Notes: a model not told the origin generated them from the letters alone. DNA of 64,000 nucleotides from Planctomycetota bacterium (GCA_029552545.1 JAKPDO010000002.1:79855-143854); one strand, 5' to 3'; shown: positions 25,285-35,368, counted from the stretch's first letter. Numbers and translations are program-made.

Positions 25285-27606
25285 ATGAGTCTGAAAAATC
25301 AGAAGAACGCAAAAGCAGTCATTCCGTGGGTCCTCATCATAACGGGCCTGTGGCTGGTGCTCGGCTGTGAACCGGACAGCCCCGGTTATCCCTCCAAAAA
25401 CTCATCGGAATCGAATGAAACATCCTCCGCCCCTGCTTCCCTGCCGGTGTCTCTGAAAGCCGCCTCGGCCATCGACTTCTTCTGCACCGGCAATCCGGCG
25501 GCTGCCCGGGAAACCCTCGAAGCCGCCGCCGGTGAAAACGGCACTCTGGAGACCTTCCGGCAGATCCTCCTTAATTGGGAGCAGATGCAGCAGCGCCGAC
25601 AAAATGTTCGTCTTCAAGTCTGGGCCAAACAGCAGGAGCGGTTAAAAGAGCTGGAAAAAAATCTCGGCGATTCCCTGAAAACGGAAATGTCCGCAGCCAA
25701 CCTTGCACCAGAAGAACCGGCTTTGTCGATTGACGAAGACCTGGCGGAAAACGTTCCGGCTGCGGACCCCAACGGCCTGGAAGGAGTGCTGGCGGCCGCC
25801 ATCCGCCTGCGGGACCTGGCTACAGACGAGGAAAAACAGGCCCTTCTCCAGCAGCCGTTCATTCAGCAGGCCGTTCAGGCCGCCCTTCAGCGGGCCCGTG
25901 CCTACGAAGAGCAGGGGCGTTGGACAGACGCCTATGTTCGGGCCTATTACTGGCTGACGGCTCTGGATGAGGACAATCCCGAATACCGAAACAAAGCCGA
26001 GGAACTTTCCGAGCTGCTCGAGATTGAACTGTCTTTGAAAGACGGCTCCTGCGATGACACCGTCAAGAAACGGTATGAGGACATCAAGACAGAGATGTTT
26101 GAACGAGCCCTCTACCTGCTGGATAACAACTATGTACGGCCGCTCGAATACAAGGAAATGATTCAGAAGGCCTTTCAGCGATGCCGCCTGCTGGCACGGG
26201 TCCTCGAAAAATCCTCCGCGGAAATCGCCTATCACACCGACGCCCAAACAGCCCGGCAGTTCCTGGAAAAACTGGACGCCGTCGAGACGGAAATGAAGAA
26301 TAAAACCGACCTCCAGGCCGCCGACCTGAAAGGGCTGCTCGAGTCCCTGCTCGACCTCAACCAAAACACGCTGAAGCTCCCGCCGGAAGTGCTCATCGCC
26401 CACTTCTCTCAGGCCGTCTTTCAGACGCTGGACCCCTTTACAGAGCTGGTCTGGCCCTGGTACGTGAAGGACTTCGAAAAGAATCTCACCCAGCAGTTCA
26501 GCGGCATCGGCGTGGAGATTTCCAAAGCCACCGGTGTGCTGACAATTGTCAGTCTGCTGCCGGATACGCCCGCCTATCGGGCCGGGCTGGATGCATATGA
26601 TGAGATTCTGGCCGTCAACGGCGAACCGACGGAAAAGATGACGATTTTCTGCGCGGTCAGCAAGATTACCGGCCCCAAAGGCACCAAAGTTACGCTCACC
26701 ATTCGGCGGCCTTCCACCGGCGAAGTGAAGGACTATACCATCGTCCGCGACCGCATTGTCGTTCAGCCCATTCGCGGCTGGCAGCGGACCGAAAACGGTC
26801 AGTGGGACTTCTGGGTGGACAAGGCCAACCGCATCGGCTACGTGCGGCTTACTTCCTTTTCGGAAACCTCCCGCGACGAACTGGATCAGGTTTTGACGCA
26901 GCTGGAAAAAGAGGGAATGAAGGCCCTGATTCTGGATTTGCGGTACAACAGCGGCGGGTATCTGAACAGTGCCGCCGAAGTGGCCGACTTATTCCTCAGC
27001 AAAGGCATCATCGTCAAAAGCAATCCCCGGCACGGATTTGCCGCCTATGAGATGGCCCACGAAAAAGGCACGCATCCGAACTACCCGATGGTCGTTCTCA
27101 TCAACGGCGGCAGCGCCAGCGCCTCGGAGATTGTCGCCGGCGCCCTTCAGGACCCCAAATATCGTCGGGCCACGCTGGTCGGCACCCGCAGCTACGGCAA
27201 GGGCTCTGTTCAGGTCGTTACGCCCTTTACCGGCGGCGGCTCCCAGCTGAAATACACTGTGGCCTATTATCACCTGCCCAGCGACCAGCCGGTGAAAAAC
27301 CGCTATCAAATCGAAAAACTCGGACGCAAGGACTGGGGCATCGCACCGGATGTCGAAGTGGAAATGTACAGCCACGAAATCCGCCGAATGCTCGAAATCC
27401 AGCGAAGAAACGATATCCTCGTGCAGGCCTTCCACAACAATGGAGAGGAACGCCGCTACACCCTCGAGGAAACTCTGCTGTCCGACCCGCAGCTGTCAGC
27501 CGCCCTGCTGGTCGTCCAGGCCAAACTGCTCCAGCAGGGCTGTGCGGTTCAGCCGCCGGATTTGAACCTCTGGCAGCAGCCGGTCGATCCGAATGAGGTC
27601 TTGTAA
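25285..27606 (+). CDS. S41 C-terminal processing protease (CtpA/Tsp-like lipoprotein)
   Basis: 773 residues. The N-terminus has a hydrophobic segment and a lipobox W-L-V-L-G-C with Cys28, so the mature protein is probably lipid-anchored in the periplasm. A long helical region (about 60-380) precedes a PDZ domain (about 410-480, G-I-G-V-E-I). The S41 domain follows, with catalytic Ser in N-G-G-S-A-S-A-S-E near 612 and Lys in T-R-S-Y-G-K-G near 637. Such proteases trim or degrade periplasmic and lipoprotein substrates. It is 15 bases ahead of lysS, so the two may be cotranscribed. Confidence 0.92.
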   Translation: MSLKNQKNAKAVIPWVLIITGLWLVLGCEPDSPGYPSKNSSESNETSSAPASLPVSLKAASAIDFFCTGNPAAARETLEAAAGENGTLETFRQILLNWEQMQQRRQNVRLQVWAKQQERLKELEKNLGDSLKTEMSAANLAPEEPALSIDEDLAENVPAADPNGLEGVLAAAIRLRDLATDEEKQALLQQPFIQQAVQAALQRARAYEEQGRWTDAYVRAYYWLTALDEDNPEYRNKAEELSELLEIELSLKDGSCDDTVKKRYEDIKTEMFERALYLLDNNYVRPLEYKEMIQKAFQRCRLLARVLEKSSAEIAYHTDAQTARQFLEKLDAVETEMKNKTDLQAADLKGLLESLLDLNQNTLKLPPEVLIAHFSQAVFQTLDPFTELVWPWYVKDFEKNLTQQFSGIGVEISKATGVLTIVSLLPDTPAYRAGLDAYDEILAVNGEPTEKMTIFCAVSKITGPKGTKVTLTIRRPSTGEVKDYTIVRDRIVVQPIRGWQRTENGQWDFWVDKANRIGYVRLTSFSETSRDELDQVLTQLEKEGMKALILDLRYNSGGYLNSAAEVADLFLSKGIIVKSNPRHGFAAYEMAHEKGTHPNYPMVVLINGGSASASEIVAGALQDPKYRRATLVGTRSYGKGSVQVVTPFTGGGSQLKYTVAYYHLPSDQPVKNRYQIEKLGRKDWGIAPDVEVEMYSHEIRRMLEIQRRNDILVQAFHNNGEERRYTLEETLLSDPQLSAALLVVQAKLLQQGCAVQPPDLNLWQQPVDPNEVL

Positions 27607-27621
27607 AGGACAAATAACCCT

Positions 27622-29103
27622 ATGAACAAACTCGAACAGCAGCGAAGAGAGAAATGTCAGCAGATTCGCCGAATGGGCATTGACCCCTACGGCGGCCGTT
27701 TCCCAAACACGGAACCGGCTCAATCCGTCAAAAACCGCTATATCGACGGACAGGAAGGCCAGCACGCCCGCTGCGCCGGACGCATCGTGCTTCTCCGCGA
27801 TATCGGCAAACTTATTTTCATCACCCTGCGGGACTCCAGCGGAGCCATCCAGCTGGGGCTGAGCAAACAGCTCCTGGCCGAACAGTGGGAACTGGTCAAA
27901 CGCATCGATTTGGGCGACCTGGTCGGAGCCGAAGGGGCGTTGGGCAAGACCAAAACCGGCGAAATCACCATCTGGGTCGAACAGCTGACCCTGCTGAGCA
28001 AGGCCCTGCTGCCGCCGCCGGAAAAGTTTCACGGCCTGGCGGATGTGGACTTGCGCTACCGCCGCCGCTATGTGGACCTCTGGGCCAATCCGGAGACAAT
28101 GCAGCGGTTCCTGAAACGCAGTGCCCTGGTGGCCTCCATCCGCGCCTTCCTTCATCAGCAGGGCTTCGTCGAGGTGGAAACGCCGATGATGCAGGCCATT
28201 GCCGGCGGGGCCGCCGCCCGTCCCTTTATCACCCATCACAATGCGCTGGACATCGATTTATATTTGCGGATTGCCCCCGAACTGTTCCTCAAGCGGCTTT
28301 TGGTCGGAGGAATGGAAAAGATTTTCGAAATCAACCGAAACTTCCGCAACGAGGGCCTGAGCACCCGGCACAATCCGGAGTTTACGATGATGGAGCTCTA
28401 TCAGGCCTATGCAGACTACCGCGATATGATGGACCTGACCGAATCGCTCATCAGCTCTCTGATAGAGACCCACTGTCAGGGGCCGCTTCTGCCGTTCGGC
28501 TCGATGCAGGTCAACTGGGCCAGGCCCTGGCGTCGGGCCCGATACAGCGACCTGCTGGAGGAATACGCGGGCTGCCGGATTGACGATATTCCGGCCGTCC
28601 GTGCCAAAGCCCGCACTCTGGGCATTGACGAAACCCAGATGGAAGACGCCGTCGTCATTAATGAAGTCTTCGAAGCAGCCGTAGAGTCCAATCTGATTAA
28701 TCCGACCTTCGTGCTCGATTATCCGGCGGAACTGTGTCCGCTGACCCGAACCAGCAAGGCCGACCCCCGCTATGCTGAACGCTTCGAGCTGTACGCCGGC
28801 ACGATGGAGCTGGCCAACGCCTATACAGAGCTGAACGACCCGGATGTTCAGGAGGCCAACTTCCGCCGGCAGCTGCGGGGGCTGAGTGCCGATGAAAGCA
28901 TGGCGCGAATGGACGAGGATTTTATCACGGCTCTGAAGTACGGGATGCCGCCGGCCGGCGGGCTGGGCATCGGCATCGACCGGCTCGTGATGCTGCTGAC
29001 GGATGCACCGAGCATTCGCGATGTCATCCTCTTTCCGCTGCCCAAGCCCGCTCCCGCCGGACAGATGCCGGAATCTTTGGAGGAAACGGACGCTTCCTCC
29101 TGA
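27622..29103 (+). CDS. lysS: Lysyl-tRNA synthetase, class II
   Basis: 493 residues. An N-terminal OB-fold anticodon-binding domain (about 50-150) is followed by the class II catalytic core. Motif 2 is F-R-N-E-G-L-S-T-R-H-N-P-E-F-T-M-M-E, and motif 3 is G-L-G-I-G-I-D-R-L-V-M-L. It charges tRNA-Lys. Start ATG has a weak GGACAA upstream. The next gene, a permease, starts 35 bases after the stop. Confidence 0.96.
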   Translation: MNKLEQQRREKCQQIRRMGIDPYGGRFPNTEPAQSVKNRYIDGQEGQHARCAGRIVLLRDIGKLIFITLRDSSGAIQLGLSKQLLAEQWELVKRIDLGDLVGAEGALGKTKTGEITIWVEQLTLLSKALLPPPEKFHGLADVDLRYRRRYVDLWANPETMQRFLKRSALVASIRAFLHQQGFVEVETPMMQAIAGGAAARPFITHHNALDIDLYLRIAPELFLKRLLVGGMEKIFEINRNFRNEGLSTRHNPEFTMMELYQAYADYRDMMDLTESLISSLIETHCQGPLLPFGSMQVNWARPWRRARYSDLLEEYAGCRIDDIPAVRAKARTLGIDETQMEDAVVINEVFEAAVESNLINPTFVLDYPAELCPLTRTSKADPRYAERFELYAGTMELANAYTELNDPDVQEANFRRQLRGLSADESMARMDEDFITALKYGMPPAGGLGIGIDRLVMLLTDAPSIRDVILFPLPKPAPAGQMPESLEETDASS

Positions 29104-29138
29104 CAGTCAAAGCTTCGAAATTCGCAGGAGCAGTCTGT

Positions 29139-30488
29139 GTGAAACACGTATCCTTTTTTTTATGCGGCCGCTACCTTCGTCGGCGCCGGATGATGCTGCT
29201 GAGCATCACCGCCGTGGCCCTCAGCTGTGCCCTGCTGCTGATTACCGCCAGTCTGTTTACCGGTTTTATCGCCGCCCTCGAAACCAGCACAACACGCCAT
29301 CTGGGCGATATTGTCCTGGAGGCCCCTTCCGGACAGCTGATTACCGACTATGAAACGCTGCTGGAAGAGCTCCAAAAACCCGCCGCCGTCCAGGCGGCCA
29401 CGGCCGTGCTGAAAAATCACGGTCTGCTTCTGGCCGGACCCGGCAAAGTCCGTCCCGTGCGGGTCTGGGGCATTCAGCTGCCCCAGCGGCTGGCCGTCAG
29501 CCCCCTGCAGGAGACGCTGCTGATTCAGAAAGGACAAACGAATCCGTCCTTTGACCCGCAGAACACCGGCGAAATCGGCGGGTTTGTCGGTATCGGGGTG
29601 CTCGCCGCACCCGACGAAAAAACCGATGAGTACAACCTTGACGAGGTTCGACGCTATATCGGTCAGAAAATGGCCCTGACAACCGGCTCGCTGCAATCCG
29701 CTCCCGCCGGCGAACAGACCGGTCCGGCTCAAATGCAGTTCCGGCGGCGAGTCCTGCGGTTTACCTGCACCGATGTGATGCAGACCGGGGTATGGGACCT
29801 GGATGAACAGAATGTCTTTGTCCCCATCGAAGCCCTCTCCGCTGTTTTGTATCCCGACCTGCCTACTCCGGCGGCGGATATCATTCAGATTCGGCTGGCC
29901 CCCGGCGTTTCCGAAGAAACGGGCTTGGCCATTGTCCGGGGCATCTGGGATAATTTCGCCAAAGACCGATTTGCGTGGGGACCATTTGCCTCCATTGAAA
30001 CCTCCCGCCGGCTTCAGGCCCGTTTGATCGCCGAGTACCGCAAACAAATGGGAATCCTGCTGGTAATTTTCGGTCTGGTCAGCCTATCGGTCATTCTGCT
30101 GGTCTTCTGCATCTTCTCCCTGCTGGTGATGACCAAACAAAAAGACATTGCAATTCTCAAAAGCTGCGGGGCCTCCCGAGGCGACATTGCCGGCTTGTTT
30201 TTGTCCTTCGGATTTCTCAACGGATTTGCCGGAGCCGCCCTCGGTATCCTCCTCGGCTGGCTTATCACCTCCCATATCAACCCGATTGAGCATCAAATCA
30301 GCCGCCTGTTCGGCCTGAAAATCTGGAAAGCAGGCGTGTATATGTTTTCGCAGATTCCCAACACTGTGGATTGGCCGGCCGCCGGCTGGATTCTTCTGGC
30401 CGCAGTAGCGGCTTCCGTAATCGGTGCGCTCATTCCGGCCTTCCGGGCGGCCTGGATTGAACCGGTTCGTCTCTTGAGGTACGAATAA
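29139..30488 (+). CDS. LolC/LolE-type ABC permease, first copy
   Basis: 449 residues starting at GTG (29139). One N-terminal membrane helix (about 20-45), a large periplasmic domain, and three C-terminal helices with an FtsX block (about 290-445) ending in P-V-R-L-L-R-Y-E. This is the layout of LolC/LolE, which extract lipoproteins from the inner membrane for transfer to the outer membrane. It is followed after one base by a second, different permease of the same kind and then by a LolD-like ATPase, giving the full LolCDE set on one transcript. Confidence 0.87.
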   Translation: MKHVSFFLCGRYLRRRRMMLLSITAVALSCALLLITASLFTGFIAALETSTTRHLGDIVLEAPSGQLITDYETLLEELQKPAAVQAATAVLKNHGLLLAGPGKVRPVRVWGIQLPQRLAVSPLQETLLIQKGQTNPSFDPQNTGEIGGFVGIGVLAAPDEKTDEYNLDEVRRYIGQKMALTTGSLQSAPAGEQTGPAQMQFRRRVLRFTCTDVMQTGVWDLDEQNVFVPIEALSAVLYPDLPTPAADIIQIRLAPGVSEETGLAIVRGIWDNFAKDRFAWGPFASIETSRRLQARLIAEYRKQMGILLVIFGLVSLSVILLVFCIFSLLVMTKQKDIAILKSCGASRGDIAGLFLSFGFLNGFAGAALGILLGWLITSHINPIEHQISRLFGLKIWKAGVYMFSQIPNTVDWPAAGWILLAAVAASVIGALIPAFRAAWIEPVRLLRYE

Positions 30489-30489
30489 G

Positions 30490-31842
30490 ATGTTTGCTTG
30501 GAAACTGGCTGTCCGATACTTTCGAAACCGTCCCAGTTCCTGGCTGGCTGTGGCGGCCGTCGCCCTCTGCACGTTTATTGTGGTTGTTGTCCTGACTGTG
30601 ATGAACGGACTGGCCTCCGACTTTAAAGAAAAAAACCACCTCGCCGTCGGCGACTGCGTCCTCTCCACCGATTCCCTCGTTGGGTTTCCGGATGACCCCA
30701 ACTGGCTGACCCTGCTCGAATCCCAGTCCTTTATCGAAGCGGTTTCCCCCGCGATTCTCGGTGTCGGACTTATCACGCAGCCCGGAGCCGACTGGAATAT
30801 CGCCGTACAATTTCTCGGCATCGACCCGGTTCGTCACAGTGCCGCCACGGGATTCGGCCGCTCCCTGTACTATCGAAAAAACCAGCCCCATCTGGCATTT
30901 GTTCCTTCGTATGCCCCGCACGAGCCGGGTTGTGTGGCCGGCATCGACCTGGCCGGAATCAGCCGAACCTCGCAGGGAACCTACGCGCACCCGCTCCAGC
31001 AGATGCCGATTCGGCTGATTCTCAGCAGTTTCCCCCTGACCCCCCGCGGGGCCATGGCACGCGGCGGCACAGACCTGGTTAACAGCAAAACCTACTACCT
31101 GGCCGATGACAGCCATACAGGCATCCCGCAGATTGACGGCAGTATGATTTACCTGCCGCTGGAGGAGGCCCGCCTGCTGACCGGAATGGACAGTCCCTTC
31201 CCGCGCATCAGCTCCATTCACATCCGTTTCAAGTCCTCTGTGGGTCTTCAAGAGGGCGTTGAAAAGGTGCGGAAACTATGGACGGAGTATCTGGACAGCC
31301 GCAGGAATCATCCCTATTTCAATCTGCTTGAAGCGGTCCGCGTCCAAAGCTGGCTGGAAAACCGCCGCAGCCGAATCGCCGCCATCGAAAAAGAACAAAC
31401 CATGCTGATTCTGCTCTTCCTGATGCTCGGCCTCATCACGGTCTTTATTGTCTTCGTGATTTTCTATATGCTGGTCGGCCACAAAAGCAAAGACATCGGC
31501 ATTCTCAAAAGTGTCGGAATGTCAAAAGTCAGAATCGCTCAGGTCTTCCTCAATTTCGCCGCGCTCATCGGCCTTTCCGGCGCCCTGTTGGGAGCAGCCG
31601 GCGGCTGCCTGTTCCTTGTGTACATCAACCCCATTGAAAACTGGCTTTTCGAACACTTTGATTTCCAGCTGTGGGACCGAACCATCTATGCCATCGGTCA
31701 GATTCCAAATCAGATTCAGCCGGGATTTCTGGTGAGTGTCGGGCTGGCCGCCATCGCAGCTTGTCTGGCAGGGGCTCTGATACCGGCCGTTCAGGCCGCC
31801 CAAAAAGAAACTGTGGAGGTGCTTCGGGTCAGCCAGGTATAA
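30490..31842 (+). CDS. LolC/LolE-type ABC permease, second copy
   Basis: 450 residues with one N-terminal helix, a periplasmic domain of about 240 residues and an FtsX block with three helices (about 310-445). The sequence is clearly distinct from the first permease, as expected for a LolC/LolE heterodimer. The C-terminal coupling region S-K-D-I-G-I-L-K-S-V-G-M-S matches the ATPase-contacting motif of the family. The ATPase gene begins 26 bases downstream. Confidence 0.87.
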   Translation: MFAWKLAVRYFRNRPSSWLAVAAVALCTFIVVVVLTVMNGLASDFKEKNHLAVGDCVLSTDSLVGFPDDPNWLTLLESQSFIEAVSPAILGVGLITQPGADWNIAVQFLGIDPVRHSAATGFGRSLYYRKNQPHLAFVPSYAPHEPGCVAGIDLAGISRTSQGTYAHPLQQMPIRLILSSFPLTPRGAMARGGTDLVNSKTYYLADDSHTGIPQIDGSMIYLPLEEARLLTGMDSPFPRISSIHIRFKSSVGLQEGVEKVRKLWTEYLDSRRNHPYFNLLEAVRVQSWLENRRSRIAAIEKEQTMLILLFLMLGLITVFIVFVIFYMLVGHKSKDIGILKSVGMSKVRIAQVFLNFAALIGLSGALLGAAGGCLFLVYINPIENWLFEHFDFQLWDRTIYAIGQIPNQIQPGFLVSVGLAAIAACLAGALIPAVQAAQKETVEVLRVSQV

Positions 31843-31868
31843 TCGCCCAAACAAACACAGGAACAACA

Positions 31869-32573
31869 ATGAAAACAATCATCGAAGCAAAGAATATCCA
31901 CAAGTCCTATCCGATGGGCAAGCAGACCCTTCACGTCCTCAAAGGGGTTTCGCTGAAGGTTCAAACCGGTTCCTTTACCGCGATTGTAGGCGCCTCCGGC
32001 AGCGGCAAAAGCACACTGCTTCATATTTTGGGCGCCCTGGATAAACCGGACAGCGGAAGTGTAGAATTTGAAGGAAAAGACATCAGCCGGCTCTCCGCCG
32101 CTCAGCTGAATCGTTACCGCAACCAATCCGTTGGTTTCGTATTCCAGTTTTATCACCTCCTCAACGAACTCAATGTCCTCGAAAACACCCTGCTTCCGGC
32201 CATGATTTCCAACGGCTCAGCCGGATATTTGAAGAAAAAAAAGGAGCTTCAGGAGACGGCGGCGGCCTTGCTCGAGCGCTTTGGGCTGGGCGGTCGCCTC
32301 CGACACCGCCCCTTTGAACTGTCCGGCGGAGAACGTCAGCGGGTGGCCATCGCGCGGGCCCTGATAAACAAACCCGCCCTGCTGCTGGCTGACGAACCCA
32401 CCGGAAACCTTGACTCAAAAACCGGTTCTGGTATATTAGAAGTCCTAAATGAGCTTAACCGAGGCGGGCAAACCATTATCATGGTCACGCATGACCTTCG
32501 GATTGCAGAAATGGCCGGAGAAATTGTTCACCTCGAGGACGGCAGAATTGTCGAGGAACCGAAAATCAAATAA
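31869..32573 (+). CDS. LolD-type ABC ATPase
   Basis: 234 residues from ATG at 31869; the longer upstream frame is out of family. It has Walker A G-A-S-G-S-G-K-S-T, Q-loop F-V-F-Q-F-Y-H-L-L, signature L-S-G-G-E-R-Q, Walker B L-L-L-A-D-E-P-T-G-N-L-D and a switch His in M-V-T-H-D. It powers the two permeases encoded just upstream, most likely for lipoprotein sorting to the outer membrane. The TAA stop is directly followed by the aminotransferase gene, 17 bases later. Confidence 0.93.
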   Translation: MKTIIEAKNIHKSYPMGKQTLHVLKGVSLKVQTGSFTAIVGASGSGKSTLLHILGALDKPDSGSVEFEGKDISRLSAAQLNRYRNQSVGFVFQFYHLLNELNVLENTLLPAMISNGSAGYLKKKKELQETAAALLERFGLGGRLRHRPFELSGGERQRVAIARALINKPALLLADEPTGNLDSKTGSGILEVLNELNRGGQTIIMVTHDLRIAEMAGEIVHLEDGRIVEEPKIK

Positions 32574-32590
32574 TGCATTCGGAGTTGCTC

Positions 32591-33448
32591 ATGGGTTTGA
32601 AAATCTGGCTGGATGACAAATTAGTCAATCAGGAGGATGCAAAAGTTTCCGTTTTTGACCATGGTTTGCTCTATGGAGACGGGGTCTTTGAGGGGATTCG
32701 AGTTTACGGCGGAAAAATATTTGAACACGATGCCCACCTTGAACGCCTTTACAAGTCCGCCAAGGTCATCCGCCTGACAATCCCGATGGACCTGCCGACT
32801 CTCAAAAAGGCCGTGGAAGAAACCGTCCGGGCAAACCAGATTACCGACGGCTACATTCGTCTGGTTGTCACACGAGGTGTGGGCGACTTGGGACTGAATC
32901 CCTTTTTGTGCAAACGCGCCTGCGTGATTATCATCGCCGACAAAATCCGCCTCTATCCGGCGGAACTTTATGAAAAAGGGCTCAAAGTCATCAGCGTTCC
33001 GACGATTCGCAATCATCCGATGAGCATCCCGCCGCAGGTGAAAAGTCTGAACTATCTGAACAACATCTTTGCAAAAATCGAGGCCGTCGATGCCGGCGCC
33101 TCCGAAGCGATTCTCTACAGCCACGACGGCTACGTGGCTGAGGCCTCCGGCGACAATATTTTCATCGTCTCGGAAGGAACACTTTATACCCCGCCCGTGC
33201 AGGCCGGTTCGCTGGACGGCATTACGCGAAGGGTTGTTATCAAATTGGCCCGGGAAGAACGGATTCCCATTATCGAAAAAAATCTGACCCGGTTCGACCT
33301 CTATACGGCCGACGAATTTTTCCTGACCGGAACAGCCGCGGAAGTCATCGGCGTTGTGGAGATGGACGGACGCATCATCGGCGACGGAAAGCCGGGGCCG
33401 ATTACGCGAAGACTGCGCGAGAAGTTCTACGCTTATGCCCACGCCTGA
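32591..33448 (+). CDS. ilvE: Branched-chain amino acid aminotransferase (class IV PLP)
   Basis: 285 residues from ATG at 32591, chosen because GGAG lies six bases before it. Fold type IV enzyme with PLP Lys K151 in Q-V-K-S-L-N-Y-L-N-N and E-A-S-G-D-N-I-F near 184-191, the usual cofactor-binding loop. It transfers amino groups between glutamate and branched-chain 2-oxo acids. D-amino-acid aminotransferase and ADC lyase share the fold; the K-S-L-N-Y-L-N-N wording favours IlvE. Its last 14 bases overlap the polyprenyl synthase gene. Confidence 0.9.
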   Translation: MGLKIWLDDKLVNQEDAKVSVFDHGLLYGDGVFEGIRVYGGKIFEHDAHLERLYKSAKVIRLTIPMDLPTLKKAVEETVRANQITDGYIRLVVTRGVGDLGLNPFLCKRACVIIIADKIRLYPAELYEKGLKVISVPTIRNHPMSIPPQVKSLNYLNNIFAKIEAVDAGASEAILYSHDGYVAEASGDNIFIVSEGTLYTPPVQAGSLDGITRRVVIKLAREERIPIIEKNLTRFDLYTADEFFLTGTAAEVIGVVEMDGRIIGDGKPGPITRRLREKFYAYAHA

Positions 33449-34436
33449 ATCATCATCTCAAACGGCCTTCGAGTCGATTGAACAGGCCGTGCAGGCGGAC
33501 CTCCAGCGCGTTCAGGATACAATTCGCCGAACCCTCTTGACGGATAAGCCGTTTTTGGCCGAGCGGCTGAAAAATCTGACCGAAAATCCCGGCAAAATGC
33601 TCCGCCCTCGGCTGCTCCTGCTCAGCGCCAGGGCCTGCGGACAAGCCAAGCCGATTCACATTGACCTGGCGGCAATTGTCGAACTGATTCATACCGCAAC
33701 CCTGCTCCACGATGACGTCGTGGACCGGGCGGTCCTCCGCCGCGGACGCCTGTCCGCCAATGCCCTGTGGGGCAATACGGCGGCCGTCCTGCTGGGCGAT
33801 TTTCTGCTCAGCCGCGCTTTGGCCCTCGGCGCCCGGCTCCGTCCGCCCGTCATCTCTGAGCAGATTCTCCAAACCGCTCAGCAAATCTGTGAGGGGGAAC
33901 TGCTCCAAAACTATCATCGCGGCGACTGGCAAATCTCCGAAGAACTCTACCGGCAAATCATCGCCTCCAAAACGGCCGCTTTGTTTGCCTTCAGCTGCAC
34001 GCTCGGCGCCCAATGGGCCGAAGCGGACGAAACGTCGGTCGAATCGCTCGCAAAATACGGCCGTTATCTCGGACTGGCGTTCCAAATTCGGGATGATGCG
34101 ATGGACCTGTTTTCCTCCGAAAGAAAAACCGGAAAAACCGTCCGAACCGACCTGGCGGAAGGAAAGCCAACCCTGCCGGTTATCCTGTGGCTCAAAACCC
34201 TCTCGAACAAAGAAAAACAGCGGGCTGTTGTTTCTCTCGGCGATCCGAAAAAACATAAAACAATCGCCAAACAAATCAAACAATCACCCGTCCTTCTTCA
34301 CGTCAAACGGCGCATCGAACATCTCAAAAAAAAGGCCTGCGATTGTTTGAAGCCGCTGACAGACTCCCCCGCCAAAGATGCTCTCTGCCGACTGGCCGAA
34401 GAGATTGCAGAAGATCTCGGCCCTCTCCTTCGTTGA
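33435..34436 (+). CDS. Trans-polyprenyl diphosphate synthase (IspA/IspB family)
   Basis: 333 residues from ATG at 33435; upstream codons in the same frame overlap ilvE and are not expected to be translated. First Asp-rich motif D93-D-V-V-D97 with the following R-R-G-R, second motif D220-D-A-M-D224. The enzyme condenses isopentenyl diphosphate units to a long-chain prenyl diphosphate, probably for quinone side chains. Chain length cannot be read with confidence. It uses the precursors from the MEP pathway that includes IspG. Confidence 0.93.
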   Translation: MPTPESSSQTAFESIEQAVQADLQRVQDTIRRTLLTDKPFLAERLKNLTENPGKMLRPRLLLLSARACGQAKPIHIDLAAIVELIHTATLLHDDVVDRAVLRRGRLSANALWGNTAAVLLGDFLLSRALALGARLRPPVISEQILQTAQQICEGELLQNYHRGDWQISEELYRQIIASKTAALFAFSCTLGAQWAEADETSVESLAKYGRYLGLAFQIRDDAMDLFSSERKTGKTVRTDLAEGKPTLPVILWLKTLSNKEKQRAVVSLGDPKKHKTIAKQIKQSPVLLHVKRRIEHLKKKACDCLKPLTDSPAKDALCRLAEEIAEDLGPLLR

Positions 34437-34446
34437 AGCAACAAAA

Positions 34447-34473
34447 AAGGCCGGGTTCATAACACCCGGCCTT
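34447..34473 (-). terminator. Terminator of the outer-membrane protein gene (possibly bidirectional)
   Basis: Ten-bp stem AAGGCCGGGT/ACCCGGCCTT with a 7-base loop. On the minus strand it runs into six T residues, so it primarily ends the gene at 34499-35260. Confidence 0.8.
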
Positions 34474-34498
34474 GGATAACCGAAAACGCTGCGCTTGC

Positions 34499-35260
34499 TT
34501 AGAACGCAAAGCTGTAGGAAATCGTGCCCCAGTACTCGTCGTTCTTGTTGACCGTGTCCTCGAAGGAGTTCTGGAAATAGACAGCCGGCACAATCTTGGC
34601 ACCGGTCATCGGGCACTTGAACTGGCTCTTCAGGCCCCAAACCATGTGCGACCAATCGTGATCGGAATACATCGCACCGTCATTAAAGACCAGATCCCAC
34701 GAGAACGTCAGCGGCAGATCGGTCGGCAGGTTGTAATTAAAACCCATCAGATAAATCGTGCCGGAAGCATCCTTGATGTCCGACTTGCTGCGGGCAGGCC
34801 ACAGCTGATAAACCGCTACGTGCGGAACGACTTCATTGCCGGTCAGCTTGGGCATCTCGGCTTCCACAAAGACTTCCTGCATATCCCAGGCCTTTGTGTA
34901 CGTATCAATACAATCAAAATACCGCCAGCCGAGCTTGTAATCGGTTTCCCAGCAGTCACCGCCGAGGGCCTTGCCCTTATAGTAAACGGTGTAGTCATAC
35001 TCGGTCAGATTCACACGGCTGTCCATCAGGTCATTGGTCCAGCCGCCCCGCTCCGGATAGGACATCCAGATGCTGGCGCCCAGTCCGCTCTCATGCGAGA
35101 AATCAATGCTGGGCTGGAAAGCGCCGGCATTATCCAGAATATCATAGCCGCGCCGGATGTACCGAGAGGTGTAGCTCAAATCCACTGTTGTCTTCCATTC
35201 CTGTGCCGAAGCGGCTGCCGCCATCGCACACAACACCAACACAACCATCATCTTCTTCAT
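34499..35260 (-). CDS. Predicted outer-membrane beta-barrel protein
   Basis: 253 residues from ATG at 35260 (AAAGGAAC upstream). Signal peptide M-K-K-M-M-V-V-L-V-L...A-S-A-Q. The mature part alternates polar and hydrophobic residues, is rich in Tyr/Trp, and ends in Y-S-F-A-F, the C-terminal Phe signal for barrel assembly. The start of the mature protein (V-D-L-S-Y-T-S-R-Y-I-R-R-G-Y-D) resembles a widespread group of uncharacterised barrels (Gcw_chp/TorF type). Cargo or ligand unknown. It has its own promoter and a strong terminator, consistent with an abundant single-gene transcript. Confidence 0.7.
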   Translation of the reverse strand: MKKMMVVLVLCAMAAAASAQEWKTTVDLSYTSRYIRRGYDILDNAGAFQPSIDFSHESGLGASIWMSYPERGGWTNDLMDSRVNLTEYDYTVYYKGKALGGDCWETDYKLGWRYFDCIDTYTKAWDMQEVFVEAEMPKLTGNEVVPHVAVYQLWPARSKSDIKDASGTIYLMGFNYNLPTDLPLTFSWDLVFNDGAMYSDHDWSHMVWGLKSQFKCPMTGAKIVPAVYFQNSFEDTVNKNDEYWGTISYSFAF

Positions 35261-35339
35261 AATTCGGTTCCTTTCCATTGCTCCCTAATACAATTCCCTT
35301 TTGGTTTTGCTTGTGAAGATTGCAAGCTCCTGACTTGTA

Positions 35340-35368
35340 ATTATACTCTGACAGTACACGACCTTCAA
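35340..35368 (-). promoter_or_regulatory. Promoter of the outer-membrane protein gene
   Basis: On the minus strand TTGAAG (35363-35368) and TATAAT (35340-35345) are 17 bases apart, giving a leader of about 70 bases before the ATG at 35260. Confidence 0.6.
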